The notes under the pieces: generated by a model | What the model saw: the letters and a program-made list of their open reading frames with translations, nothing else | Databases searched by the model: none | Told to the model about the DNA's origin: nothing | Made by a program: the position numbers and the translations under genes | Shown: positions 21,661 to 30,275 of the stretch, one piece after another | How the letters are laid out: each line of letters begins with the position of its first letter | How positions within the stretch are numbered: position 1 is the first letter of the stretch | From: Verrucomicrobiota bacterium | Lineage (GTDB): Bacteria; Verrucomicrobiota; Verrucomicrobiia; Verrucomicrobiales; Akkermansiaceae | DNA length: 41,238 nucleotides | Assembly: GCA_027619375.1 (NCBI GenBank) | Contig: JAQCFL010000007.1 | Coordinates: 1-41,238, forward strand | Reading direction: 5' to 3'

Positions 21661-22719
21661 CTACTTCGCCGGCCCCACCGTCCCGCCATCGGCAAAGGTC
21701 GCCTTGGTCAGGGTCTGTTTCAGGTCCTCCCGACCGCGGCTGATGGCTGCCGCCCAGCGGGCGACGCGGCGGACCACCGGGCGCGAGTCCCAGTCGATGT
21801 GGGCGATTGTCGGGCGACACCAGGCGAAGGTGGGATCGGCGTCGGTGCAGATCAGGGAAACATCTTCGGGAACCCGGATGCCACGGCGGGCCAGGAACTG
21901 CTGGGTCGCGGCGAAGAGGAGGGCTTCGTCCACCAAGAGGGCGGTGGGCGGCGTGACCCGGAACAACGACTCCAGGATGGCTTGAAACCCCTGGGGGGTA
22001 TCGTCCCAGTCCGGCAGGTTGTACCGGCCGGTCTGGACGCTCCGAGCTTCCAGCGCATCGAGGAAGGCGCGGGGGCCGCGTCCCGGCTCGGGGAGCCTGG
22101 ACTCGGTTCGGCAGAGCATCACGATGCTCCGATGTCCGAGTTCAACCAGTCGATGGACCGCAGCGGTATAGGCCCCCGGCTTGTTTGGTTTCACCCCTGC
22201 GACGCGGATGCCCTGCTGGCGCCCGAACAAGGCGAAGGAGGGTTCGGGCTGCGCCGCAAACCACTCCAATACGGCGCGCGACCCCGCGGAGATCACCCAG
22301 GCGTCTGCGCTGGTGGATCGCACCATGCCCGCGACCCGCGTTACATCCATCTTGAGGTCGACGAGGGCCTTGTCGGGAATCACGAGGACATGTCCGGCCT
22401 CCTGGAGGGTGTGTCGCAGATTAATCATATAGTCCAGTTGGGCGGAGGCGGCGTCATACAGCATGAACCCCACCCGCTTGGGCACCACGGCATCGCGTGG
22501 GAGCGCAATTCGACGCCTGCGGCCGGAGCCTTGGACTTCGAGGATCCCTTCCTTTTCGAGCAGCAGTAGGGCCGCCTCCACCGTTTTGTGGTTGACCCCC
22601 AACCCGGTAGCCAGATGTTTCACGCCGGGCAGCAATCCGGTCAACTGCCCCTCGATGGCCTGCTGACGAAGGTGCGTCGCGACCTGCTCGGCGGCGGACT
22701 TCAGGTAAATCATTTCCAT
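21661..22719 (-). CDS. transcriptional regulator: GntR-type winged helix fused to LacI-type sensor
   Basis: About 352 residues. The amino end is a winged helix-turn-helix of GntR type: AAEQVATHLRQQAIEGQLTG, LATGLGVNHKTVEAALLLLE and KEGILEVQGSGRRRRIAL. After residue 75 follows a periplasmic-binding-like sensor (RVGFMLYDAASAQLDYM, ADAWVISAGSRAVLEWF, LVELGHRSIVMLCRTESRLP, VPEDVSLICTDADPTFAWCR), as in AraR-like sugar repressors. ATG 22719 is preferred (22713 possible); the upstream in-frame ATG 22755 adds sequence outside the domain. It diverges from the esterase gene, so it probably represses that run until a sugar ligand binds. The ligand is unknown. Confidence 0.87.
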   Translation of the reverse strand: MEMIYLKSAAEQVATHLRQQAIEGQLTGLLPGVKHLATGLGVNHKTVEAALLLLEKEGILEVQGSGRRRRIALPRDAVVPKRVGFMLYDAASAQLDYMINLRHTLQEAGHVLVIPDKALVDLKMDVTRVAGMVRSTSADAWVISAGSRAVLEWFAAQPEPSFALFGRQQGIRVAGVKPNKPGAYTAAVHRLVELGHRSIVMLCRTESRLPEPGRGPRAFLDALEARSVQTGRYNLPDWDDTPQGFQAILESLFRVTPPTALLVDEALLFAATQQFLARRGIRVPEDVSLICTDADPTFAWCRPTIAHIDWDSRPVVRRVARWAAAISRGREDLKQTLTKATFADGGTVGPAK

Positions 22720-22807
22720 GTTGCTAAAACGACCCCCAAAAGGGAGTGCTTTCAACTATACGTTCGGCTTGTCCCCGGTGGGCGAGCAGGTCATTTGGGG
22801 CCCCTAC
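22720..22807. promoter_or_regulatory. divergent control region of the regulator and glycan gene run
   Basis: 88 bases shared by both start codons. It must hold both promoters and the regulator's likely operator. GGACAAGCCGAACG / CGTTCGGCTTGTCC and the near-palindrome CCCAAAAGGGAG near 22735-22746 are visible, but I cannot point to a firm operator. Confidence 0.4.
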
Positions 22808-24019
22808 ATGAAAGTTGAGACCATAAAATTGATCAAAGGAAAGCCCATCGTGTCCATCTTGGCGGCATTCGCTGTCGCGGGACTGCTCGATCCGGGAGCC
22901 CGGGCTGCGGAGCCGGCGAAGGCGAAGGGGCCGCTCAAGGTCTATATTCTGGCCGGTCAGTCCAACATGGACGGACAAGCCCATATCCGGACGATCGATT
23001 TCCTTGGCGAGGACAAGGACCCGGCGGTGGCCGGCCTGCTCAAGGCCTTCAAGCCGGACGGCAAGACGTTCATGACCCGCGATGATGTCTGGGTCGCCAA
23101 TGGCAGTCTTTACGAGAATCTGCAAACCGGATTCGGCGGGCGGCGAAATTACGACAACCTCGGGGAGTGCATCGGGCCGGAGTATGCCTTCGGCTATTAC
23201 ATGGGCGAGGCGCTTGACGAGCAGGTGCTGTTGATCAAGTTCGGACCCGGTGGCCAGAGCCTGGATATCAATTTCCGCCCCCCGAGCGCGGGCAAGACCG
23301 GCAACGAAAAGCTCGATGGCCTGATGCTCACCAAGGAGGTGGCGGACAAATGGAATGGGGGCCTGGTGGAGCCGGTGGTCGGGTTGCAGTACCGCAGCAT
23401 GGTCCGCTACACCCACGCCACGCTGGAAAACCTCAAGAAGCACTTTCCGTCCTACAACGAGAGTGACGGCTATGAAGTCGCCGGTTTCGTCTGGTTCCAG
23501 GGATACAACGACATGTTCGATGAAGCGGGCCGCCAGCGATACGGCTCGAACCTCACCCACCTCATCAAGGACCTCCGCACCGAATTCAAGGCCCCCGACA
23601 TGAAGGCGGTCGTCGGCGTGATGGGCGTCAACGGGGTGAAGAACGAGGCGAACCCGAAGCAGCGGGAAGTGCGCGACGGGCAGCGTTTCATCAATTCCGT
23701 GGCCGAGTTCAAAGGCAACGCCCGGGCCATTGAAACCGCCCCGCTGTGCCACCCGGACATCATCGCCCTCAGGACCGCCGGATGGCTCAACATGGACCGC
23801 GACCTGACGAAGGACCCGATCACTCCGGAAGAGCAGGCCATGCTCCAGCGCGCCACCTCCAACAAAGGTTTTCACTATTACGGGGAAGGCCGCTTTATGA
23901 TTTTGACCGGCAAGGCCTTCGCCGACACCATGCTCGAACTCTCGGGCCTGGAGGGCAAGGTTGTGCCGCCCAAGCTTAACCACTTCCCTGCGCCCGGTGC
24001 CGACCCGGCGGCAAAATGA
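22808..24019 (+). CDS. exported SASA-type carbohydrate esterase (sialate O-acetylesterase-like)
   Basis: 403 residues with a Sec signal (IKGKPIVSILAAFAVAGLLD, cleavage near ARA-AEP). The mature start PLKVYILAGQSNMDGQAHIR carries the SASA/DUF303 block with nucleophile Ser52 in GQSN. GYEVAGFVWFQGYNDMF is the conserved W-x-QG block, and GFHYYGEGRFMILTGKAFAD supplies the C-terminal histidine. Such enzymes remove acetyl or other acyl groups from carbohydrate in the periplasm. ATG 22808 is chosen because it begins the signal peptide. First gene of the plus-strand run; 46 bases to the next. Confidence 0.88.
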   Translation: MKVETIKLIKGKPIVSILAAFAVAGLLDPGARAAEPAKAKGPLKVYILAGQSNMDGQAHIRTIDFLGEDKDPAVAGLLKAFKPDGKTFMTRDDVWVANGSLYENLQTGFGGRRNYDNLGECIGPEYAFGYYMGEALDEQVLLIKFGPGGQSLDINFRPPSAGKTGNEKLDGLMLTKEVADKWNGGLVEPVVGLQYRSMVRYTHATLENLKKHFPSYNESDGYEVAGFVWFQGYNDMFDEAGRQRYGSNLTHLIKDLRTEFKAPDMKAVVGVMGVNGVKNEANPKQREVRDGQRFINSVAEFKGNARAIETAPLCHPDIIALRTAGWLNMDRDLTKDPITPEEQAMLQRATSNKGFHYYGEGRFMILTGKAFADTMLELSGLEGKVVPPKLNHFPAPGADPAAK

Positions 24020-24065
24020 TTCAGCAATCAACATTCCGATCAATCCAATAGATCCCATTAAACTT

Positions 24066-25781
24066 ATGAAAATATCCACCACCATCCTCAAGCCCCTGCT
24101 CGCGGCGCTGCTGTCGGGCACACTTGCCAGCCATCTCCATGCCTGGGAACCCGGAGCCAAGGAGTTGGACGCCGCCATCAGTTCCGGCGATTTCGCCGGC
24201 TACCTGAGCAACGCCACCACTTGGCTCAACCAGAAAACACCGGCCGGATCGGCTCAAGGCGCTTTGGAAGCCCTTCCCAAGGATCCGGTTTTCCGGACTG
24301 TTCTGGACCAGCGCCATCTGATCGCCAAGACCGGCGCGGACAAGCTGAGCGCCTTTGCCAAGGCTGATCCTGACAATAAGGTGTTCCTGAGCTGGCTGAT
24401 GAGCAGCGCCCCGATCATGGATCTCTATCTGGAGGCCCTTGTGCCGCTCGGCCTCGCGGCCCGCGAGGAGGACAAGTACACGCTCGACACGGCGGCGCTG
24501 GAGCTTTGGAAGAAGCTCCTCAAGGCCGATCCGGACGCCAAGGAGGGCATCTATCTGAAACTGGCGATTGCCACCGCGATCGCCCCTCCCGGCTCCGTGA
24601 ACATCGGGGCCGGCAGCGCGGCCAAGCCGGCCGATCCCGTGGTCCGCTATAACCACTTCAAGACCGCGCACCAGAACAAGGAGCTCTGCCCGAGTTTCGA
24701 CAATCTGGATGTCTGGGGCTACGCCCGGGTCGTGAGTTCGGGGGCCAGCGACGAGGACCTGGCCTGGGCGAGGAAGATGGTCCAGACCTTCCGGCCGGAC
24801 CTTTTGGAGAAGGAGAGGGTTGTCAAATCGACCAGTCTGGTGTGGCGCAGGGCCGCGCCGCCGCAGTTCTATCCCAACGGTTACGTCAACTTCAAGAATG
24901 TGCTGGCAGGCGGTGGAAAATGCGGCCCCAAGTCCTCTTGGGGTGTGATGGTCAGCCAAGCCTTTGGCATTCCCGCGATCGGCGTGGGGCAACCGGCACA
25001 TGCCTGTGTTGCTTATAAGGCGGCCCATCCGGAGATCGACCCCCAGCCCGGTGCCGCTTGGAAGGTGGACTACGGACGCGGGTGGCAGGTGTCGAAGCTC
25101 TTCGGGCTGAGCGGAGAGGACTTTCTCGCGGGTGCGGCGGAGCGGGATTATCCCGATGAATTCTCACAGGTGGAACACTTGCGCTGGCTTGCGGCCGCGC
25201 TGAGCCCGGCTGATCGCGCCGCTCCGGTGCTGGCGGCTTTGGAATCGATCCGTAAGTCGGTAGCCACGAAGATCGCGGCAGCGGCGGCAATCGTGCCGGA
25301 GAAGGAGGCCCCCAAGCCAGCGCCCGAGTTGGAGCCCCGTTCCCAGGAACCGATCAAAGCAGTTGATGGCGTCATCCATGTGGAGGCGGCGGGCTTTGCC
25401 AAAACCGGTGGACAGATTTCCTGGGGTGGCCAGAAGCCATACGTGGAGGTGTCTAAGTGCTACACGGGTGGCGAGCAGGTGTATTTTGAGCAGCAAATGA
25501 AAGAGCAGTGGGCGGACTACATCATCGATGTCCCCGAGTCAGGAACCTATGGCATTGTCATGAAGGCCGCCTGCGTCAACGAGGACCAGGCCCTTGAGGC
25601 CTGCGTGGGTGGCGAGGTGATCGCCACGGTGCCGATCCCCCTGGAGTTCGGTCTGTGGGCGGAAACGTCCCCCGTGGATTTGAAGCTCGAAAAGGGAGTG
25701 CAGACGTTGCGCATTCAGACTTCGACCAAACAACACATGCGGGGAATCTCCTTGCGGTGGTTTGAGCTGAGGAAAAAATAA
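24066..25781 (+). CDS. exported transglutaminase-like protein with C-terminal carbohydrate-binding-like domain
   Basis: 571 residues, Sec signal to about residue 26 (PLLAALLSGTLASHLHA). A helical region (30-240) is followed by a papain-like core: Cys286 in GGGKCGPKSSWG, His312 in GQPAHACVAY and Asp335 in WKVDYGRGW, spaced as in transglutaminase-like cysteine proteases. After an Ala/Pro/Glu linker (about 400-435), residues 436-571 form a beta domain (VIHVEAAGFAKTGGQISWGG, VEVSKCYTGGEQVYFEQQMK, GVQTLRIQTSTKQHMRGISL) resembling CBM6/CBM35-type modules. It may cleave or cross-link proteins on a glycan surface. Catalytic residues are read by pattern only. The 25782-26241 stretch after it has no gene. 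Confidence 0.7.
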   Translation: MKISTTILKPLLAALLSGTLASHLHAWEPGAKELDAAISSGDFAGYLSNATTWLNQKTPAGSAQGALEALPKDPVFRTVLDQRHLIAKTGADKLSAFAKADPDNKVFLSWLMSSAPIMDLYLEALVPLGLAAREEDKYTLDTAALELWKKLLKADPDAKEGIYLKLAIATAIAPPGSVNIGAGSAAKPADPVVRYNHFKTAHQNKELCPSFDNLDVWGYARVVSSGASDEDLAWARKMVQTFRPDLLEKERVVKSTSLVWRRAAPPQFYPNGYVNFKNVLAGGGKCGPKSSWGVMVSQAFGIPAIGVGQPAHACVAYKAAHPEIDPQPGAAWKVDYGRGWQVSKLFGLSGEDFLAGAAERDYPDEFSQVEHLRWLAAALSPADRAAPVLAALESIRKSVATKIAAAAAIVPEKEAPKPAPELEPRSQEPIKAVDGVIHVEAAGFAKTGGQISWGGQKPYVEVSKCYTGGEQVYFEQQMKEQWADYIIDVPESGTYGIVMKAACVNEDQALEACVGGEVIATVPIPLEFGLWAETSPVDLKLEKGVQTLRIQTSTKQHMRGISLRWFELRKK

Positions 25782-25794
25782 AACCCAAACCAAG

Positions 25795-25822
25795 AGCAGG
25801 AAGCCCAAAGGCAAGTCCTGCT
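25795..25822 (+). terminator. weak stem-loop after the transglutaminase-like gene
   Basis: AGCAGGA (25795-25801) pairs with TCCTGCT (25816-25822), followed by TGTTCGCCTTCC, only mildly T-rich. An outer pair ACCAAG/CTTGGT surrounds it. It could end the first two-gene transcript. Confidence 0.35.
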
Positions 25823-26164
25823 TGTTCGCCTTCCCCTTGGTGCCTCCCGTGTTGTCTTATGCGAGGGGTGCCGGGGCGCAAGGTTGACCGCCTGGCTTGA
25901 ACTCCGGCACGGCTGGGAGGACCCGGACGGGGAACAAGACCGGCGACGGCAGGTGGGCCGCCTCGGACGGCGATCACCGCTACGCTTTCGGACGCATTAC
26001 GCTGCTCCCGCTCATTATATCGGCAATCGCTCTCCGCCCGCCCCCTGAAAGACGGGTGCGAACCGCGCTCTCCCGCAGGTTCCCGGTTGACGTTCATCAG
26101 ATCTCCTGCCCCGGGGGGATCGGGGATGAGACCTGCATGCAAGGGCAGATCAAAGTCAACGCCT

Positions 26165-26187
26165 CGGGACTGCTGATCCCGATTTTT
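26165..26187 (+). terminator. short hairpin with T-tract upstream of the cytochrome gene
   Basis: CGGGA CTGCTGA TCCCG followed by ATTTTTCTT. The five-base stem is short, but the T-tract is distinct in this GC-rich region. It may terminate or attenuate transcripts entering the cytochrome gene 60 bases downstream. Confidence 0.35.
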
Positions 26188-26241
26188 CTTCCGCCGCAGT
26201 GGGGAGCGCCTATCCTTGAAGCACCAACCTTGAGCCGCCTG

Positions 26242-28557
26242 GTGAATTTTTTCCACTACTTCCCGTCCTCTTGTCGTTCCTGGCTCCCCGCCCTCCCGGT
26301 GCTCCTCACGGCGTGCCTTGGCAACGCGGCACCGGTGATTCCCGGGCTGCATGGCAAACACCCCTTGGACGAGAAGCAGAGCGGGGGCCTGTTGATCACC
26401 GAACTGCGCTGCGCCTCCTGCCACGAGGGGATGGACGCGGGTCGGATGAAAGCGGCGCCGGAGCTGGCCACGGTGGGATCACGGTTGACGCCGGAGTTCA
26501 TCAAGCGGTTTATCGCAGATCCGGCAGCGGTGCATCCGGGGACGACGATGCCCGGTCTCTTGGGCGCGGAATCGGCGGAGAAACGCGAGGAGGTGGCGGA
26601 ATCGATCACGGCGTACTTGATGTCGCGGAAGGCGGCCGCGCCGGTGGAAGTGCCGGATGGGGAAATCGATTCCTATGATGGGAAGGAACTGTTCCACCAG
26701 ATCGGATGCGTGGCCTGTCACTCGCCCCGCGATGAGGCGGTCCGGGAGGTGATCCGCGAGGGGGTCGTCCCGCTCACCCATCTGCCGGGCAAATACCAGC
26801 CGAATGCCCTGGCCGCCTTTCTGCATGCCCCGCTGAAGGTGCGTCCTTCCGGGCGCATGCCGGACATGAAGCTCAGCAAGATGGAGGCGGCCTCGCTGGC
26901 CGCTTATCTGGAAGGCGCGCCGGCCCCCGCGGTGGATGGCGGGCCGGGCGATGCGAAACGGATCGAGGCCGGGAGAGTGGCCTTTCAGGAATACAACTGT
27001 GCGGCCTGCCACCAACCGGAGGAGCAGGGCTTTGCGGTGCGATCGCCGGGGCCGCCGCTGACGAAGCTCGACCCGGCCCGGGGGTGTTTGTCCGACGCGC
27101 CGGGTGCGGCACCTGACTTTCATCTCAGCGCAGCCCAAAAGAAGGCCATTCGGTTGGCGCTGCATGAGCCGGCCAGCGAGGCGACTTCCGGCGACCTGAT
27201 CAAGATGCACCTGACCCGCATGAACTGCATCGCCTGTCACGTGCGCGATGACTTCGGCGGGGTGGCGCAGGACCTGGACAGCTATTTCCACTCCAGCCAG
27301 GAGGCGCTCGGGAACGAGTCCCGCATTCCACCGCCGCTGACGCTGGTCGGCGCGAAGCTGCGGCCGGAGTGGCTGAACGCGGTGCTCCATGACGGCCGGG
27401 TGGTGCGGCCCTACATGAAGACGCGCATGCCGCTGTTCGGCGAAGCCGGTCTGGCGGGGCTTTCCGACCTGTTCGCGGAGGTGGATCATCTGGACCCTGT
27501 CGAGTTGGCCGAGCCGGATCGGGAGTCCAGTCGGGTCATGCGGGAAGGGGCGGTGCGGCTCCTCGGGGACAAGGGGCTCAACTGCATCGCCTGTCACAAC
27601 TACAACGGCAAGGATTCGCCGGGCATGAAGGGGATGGACCTGATGACCTCCTACCAGCGGCTGCAGCCGGCCTGGTTTGCCAACTTCATGAAGAACCCTG
27701 CGGCCTTCCGCCCCGGCATTCTCATGCCGAGTTACTGGCCGGACGGCAAGGCGGTGCAGACCGAAATTCTGGAAGGCGACACGGAGCTGCAGTTGCGGGC
27801 CCTGTGGTTCAATTTTTCCCTCGGACGATCGGCGGGTGATCCCTCGGGACTGCGCTCCGAGCCATCGAGCCTGGTGGTGACGGACACCACACGGACCTAC
27901 CGGGGCCGGAGCGGAGTGGCGGGCTATCGCGGGATCGCGGTGGGATTTCCGGGGGGCATGAGCTACGCCTTCAACGCGCAGAACGGGGCACTCTCCGCGC
28001 TCTGGCAGGGTGAGTTCGTCAATGTCGGCTGGCAGGGGCAGGGGCCTGGGAATTTCAATCCGATTGGCCGCCCCGTGCAGTTGGCGCAGGATGTCGCGTT
28101 TCTGCAGGCGGTGGAACCTCCGGCGGGGTGGCCCTTGCTTCCGAAAACCAGCAAGGAACAGCCGGTAAATCCCGACCCCCTCTATCCACGCAACCACGGT
28201 TACGCCTTCCTGGGCTACTCACTGGATGCGGAGTCCATTCCGACCTTTCAATATCGCTGCGGACCGGTCGTGATCGAGGACAAGTCGGTCCCGCAAGGAG
28301 AGGCCGGGCCAAAACTCCTGCGACGCAGCTTCCACTTCACGAGCCCCGCGAAGGAGACGCTTTGGTTCCGTGCCCTGACCGGAACAATCGAGTCGGAATC
28401 CGCGACGGTGTTCAAGACCGCCGATCTCCGGCTGGCCATGAGCCCTGGAACGACCCTCTTGCGTGCCGCTTCGGAAGGGGAGCAGGAGTTGTTGATCGAA
28501 ATTTCCCTTCCAAAAGGCGACTCCACCCTGACCATCGATTATGAATTGCTACGGTAA
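26242..28557 (+). CDS. exported pentaheme c-type cytochrome
   Basis: 771 residues from GTG 26242 (TTG 26230 possible). Signal peptide SSCRSWLPALPVLLTACLGN with ACLGNAAP as cleavage region. Five CxxCH heme sites: CASCH at 57, CVACH at 156, CAACH at 253, CIACH at 329 and CIACH at 448. The modules end in methionine-bearing stretches (GTTMPGLL, SGRMPDMKLS, KTRMPLFGE, GILMPSYWPD) that could supply axial ligands. The last 270 residues form a heme-free beta domain (VAGYRGIAVGFPGGMSYAFN, SALWQGEFVNVGWQG) common in PVC dehydrogenase-associated cytochromes. Located in the periplasm. Its 3' end overlaps the PQQ-type gene by 17 bp, so it is probably the electron acceptor of that partner. Confidence 0.9.
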   Translation: MNFFHYFPSSCRSWLPALPVLLTACLGNAAPVIPGLHGKHPLDEKQSGGLLITELRCASCHEGMDAGRMKAAPELATVGSRLTPEFIKRFIADPAAVHPGTTMPGLLGAESAEKREEVAESITAYLMSRKAAAPVEVPDGEIDSYDGKELFHQIGCVACHSPRDEAVREVIREGVVPLTHLPGKYQPNALAAFLHAPLKVRPSGRMPDMKLSKMEAASLAAYLEGAPAPAVDGGPGDAKRIEAGRVAFQEYNCAACHQPEEQGFAVRSPGPPLTKLDPARGCLSDAPGAAPDFHLSAAQKKAIRLALHEPASEATSGDLIKMHLTRMNCIACHVRDDFGGVAQDLDSYFHSSQEALGNESRIPPPLTLVGAKLRPEWLNAVLHDGRVVRPYMKTRMPLFGEAGLAGLSDLFAEVDHLDPVELAEPDRESSRVMREGAVRLLGDKGLNCIACHNYNGKDSPGMKGMDLMTSYQRLQPAWFANFMKNPAAFRPGILMPSYWPDGKAVQTEILEGDTELQLRALWFNFSLGRSAGDPSGLRSEPSSLVVTDTTRTYRGRSGVAGYRGIAVGFPGGMSYAFNAQNGALSALWQGEFVNVGWQGQGPGNFNPIGRPVQLAQDVAFLQAVEPPAGWPLLPKTSKEQPVNPDPLYPRNHGYAFLGYSLDAESIPTFQYRCGPVVIEDKSVPQGEAGPKLLRRSFHFTSPAKETLWFRALTGTIESESATVFKTADLRLAMSPGTTLLRAASEGEQELLIEISLPKGDSTLTIDYELLR

Positions 28558-30070
28558 AGATTCGACACGCGCCTTCCTGTTGACCCTGTCCGTCGGCCTC
28601 TTGCTCGGCCTCTTGCTCGGCGGCGCGGGGATGGCGGAGGAGGTCGGGGATCGTTGGGGAACGGAAGACCAGGAGCGGGCCTACTATCGTATCGTGGAGG
28701 TGCCGATCCCGAAGGACCTCGTCATCGAGGCGGGGGCCTTCGAGACACTGCCGGATGGGCGGATCGCGGTGGGGACGCGTCACGGGGACATCTATTTCGT
28801 CTCCGGGGTGGATGAGGCCAAGCCGCAACCGGAATACCATCTGTTTGCCTCCGGCTTGGACGAGATTTTCGGCTTGGCCTGGAAGGACGGCGCGCTTTAC
28901 GTCACGCAGAGTTGTGAACTGACCAGGGTCTCCGACCGCGACGGGGATGGCCGGGCGGATCGCTTTGAGGTGGTTTCCGACGCGTGGGGATACGGGACCT
29001 ACCACGAATACGCCTTTGGTTCCAAATTTGATCCGGAGGGCAGCCTCTACGTCGCGCTTGGCTTGTCGAGTTCCTACCACTCGCAGCAGTTGTTTCGCGG
29101 CTGGGCCTTCAAGGTCACCCCCGAGGGCAAGAGCATCCCCATTGCCAGCGGCATGCGCAGTCCCGGCGGAATCGGATTCAATGAACACGGGGCGCTGTTC
29201 TACATCGAGAGCCAGGGACCGTGGAACTCGGCATGCAGCCTGAAGGCGGTGAAGGAGGGCGGCTTCATGGGGCATCCCATCAGCTACAACTGGTATGAGT
29301 TTGCGCCGAACATGGGCAAGGCACCGGCGGAGCCCAAGTCGGGCTCGCGCATCATCGTGGAAAAGGACAACATCCCGCAGTTGCAGCCCTACGCGGTGAT
29401 TTTCCCCTACATTCGCATGGGCCGCTCCATCACCGGCTTCGAGGTCAACCGCACCAAGGGGAAGTTCGGCCCCTTTGAGAACCAGATCTTTCTCGGCGAC
29501 TACACTCTCTCGATCCTGATGCGGGCCACCACCGAGGAGATCAACGGGGTCTGGCAGGGGGCCTGCTATCCGTTCCGGGAAGGGCTTTCCACCGGCATAC
29601 TCAACAGCCATTTCACGCCGGGAGGCAACTTGCTCTGCGGCGGCACGAACCGCGGTTGGCCGGTGCGCGGGCTGAAGCCCTACGCCTTGCAGCGGGTCGA
29701 GTGGACCGGCCGGATGCCCTTCGAGATCGAGCGCATTTCGATTACCGCGGACGGGTTCCGCGTGAAGTTCACCAAACCGGTCGCGGCGGCCGAGGGTGGC
29801 AACCCCGCCTCCTACAAGGTGACGACCTTCACCCACATTTATCATGGGGCCTATGGAGGGCCGGAGGTCGATCAGACCGCCCCGGTGGTGCAGTCCGTGA
29901 AGCTCGCGGACGACGGCCTGAGCGCGACCCTTGTCCTCGACACCCTGACCAAGGGACACGTGCATGAGTTCGACCTCGGCGGCCTGCGGTCGCGGGACGG
30001 GGAGGAACTGCTGCACCACGACGCCTACTACACCGTCAACGAAGTGCCGGCTGTCGGGGGGGGAAATTAA
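28541..30070 (+). CDS. exported PQQ-dependent sugar dehydrogenase-like beta-propeller protein
   Basis: 509 residues with a signal (FLLTLSVGLLLGLLLGGAGM). The mature part follows the soluble glucose dehydrogenase-like / PVC membrane-bound dehydrogenase propeller: FETLPDGRIAVGTRHGDIYF, FGLAWKDGALYVTQSCELTR, VSDRDGDGRADRFEVVSD, FKVTPEGKSIPIASGMRSPG, GIGFNEHGALFYIESQGPWN, AVKEGGFMGHP, and a terminal Ig-like domain (KVTTFTHIYHGAYGGPEVDQ). It probably oxidises a sugar or alcohol in the periplasm. ATG 28541 lies inside the end of the pentaheme gene, implying coupled translation and a dehydrogenase-cytochrome pair. PQQ binding is inferred; no PQQ biosynthesis gene is in the window. Confidence 0.82.
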   Translation: MNCYGKDSTRAFLLTLSVGLLLGLLLGGAGMAEEVGDRWGTEDQERAYYRIVEVPIPKDLVIEAGAFETLPDGRIAVGTRHGDIYFVSGVDEAKPQPEYHLFASGLDEIFGLAWKDGALYVTQSCELTRVSDRDGDGRADRFEVVSDAWGYGTYHEYAFGSKFDPEGSLYVALGLSSSYHSQQLFRGWAFKVTPEGKSIPIASGMRSPGGIGFNEHGALFYIESQGPWNSACSLKAVKEGGFMGHPISYNWYEFAPNMGKAPAEPKSGSRIIVEKDNIPQLQPYAVIFPYIRMGRSITGFEVNRTKGKFGPFENQIFLGDYTLSILMRATTEEINGVWQGACYPFREGLSTGILNSHFTPGGNLLCGGTNRGWPVRGLKPYALQRVEWTGRMPFEIERISITADGFRVKFTKPVAAAEGGNPASYKVTTFTHIYHGAYGGPEVDQTAPVVQSVKLADDGLSATLVLDTLTKGHVHEFDLGGLRSRDGEELLHHDAYYTVNEVPAVGGGN

Positions 30071-30078
30071 TGCTCGCT

Positions 30079-30228
30079 GGTAGGGGACGGTCACTCCGTG
30101 CTGTCCGGCGCTTGCCCGGTCGCGGGCCGGAATGCTGCGTGGATAGGAAAAGCGACGGATGGAATCGCGGGGCCTTCCCCGGGGCGGCGGTCGATCCACC
30201 GGACGGCACGGAGTGACCGTCCCCTACC
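30079..30228. repeat. foldback repeat family B (30-bp arms, one mismatch)
   Basis: GGTAGGGGACGGTCACTCCG begins the left arm (30079-30108) and the right arm (30199-30228) is its reverse complement with a single change that still allows a G-U pair. The 90-base centre has no gene. It sits between the PQQ-type gene and the ThuA gene and could form a long hairpin in the run's transcript. Confidence 0.85.
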
Positions 30229-30275
30229 GTTCCCTCTCGACGCCTGATTCTCGCCCTGCAACACTCTTGTCCACC

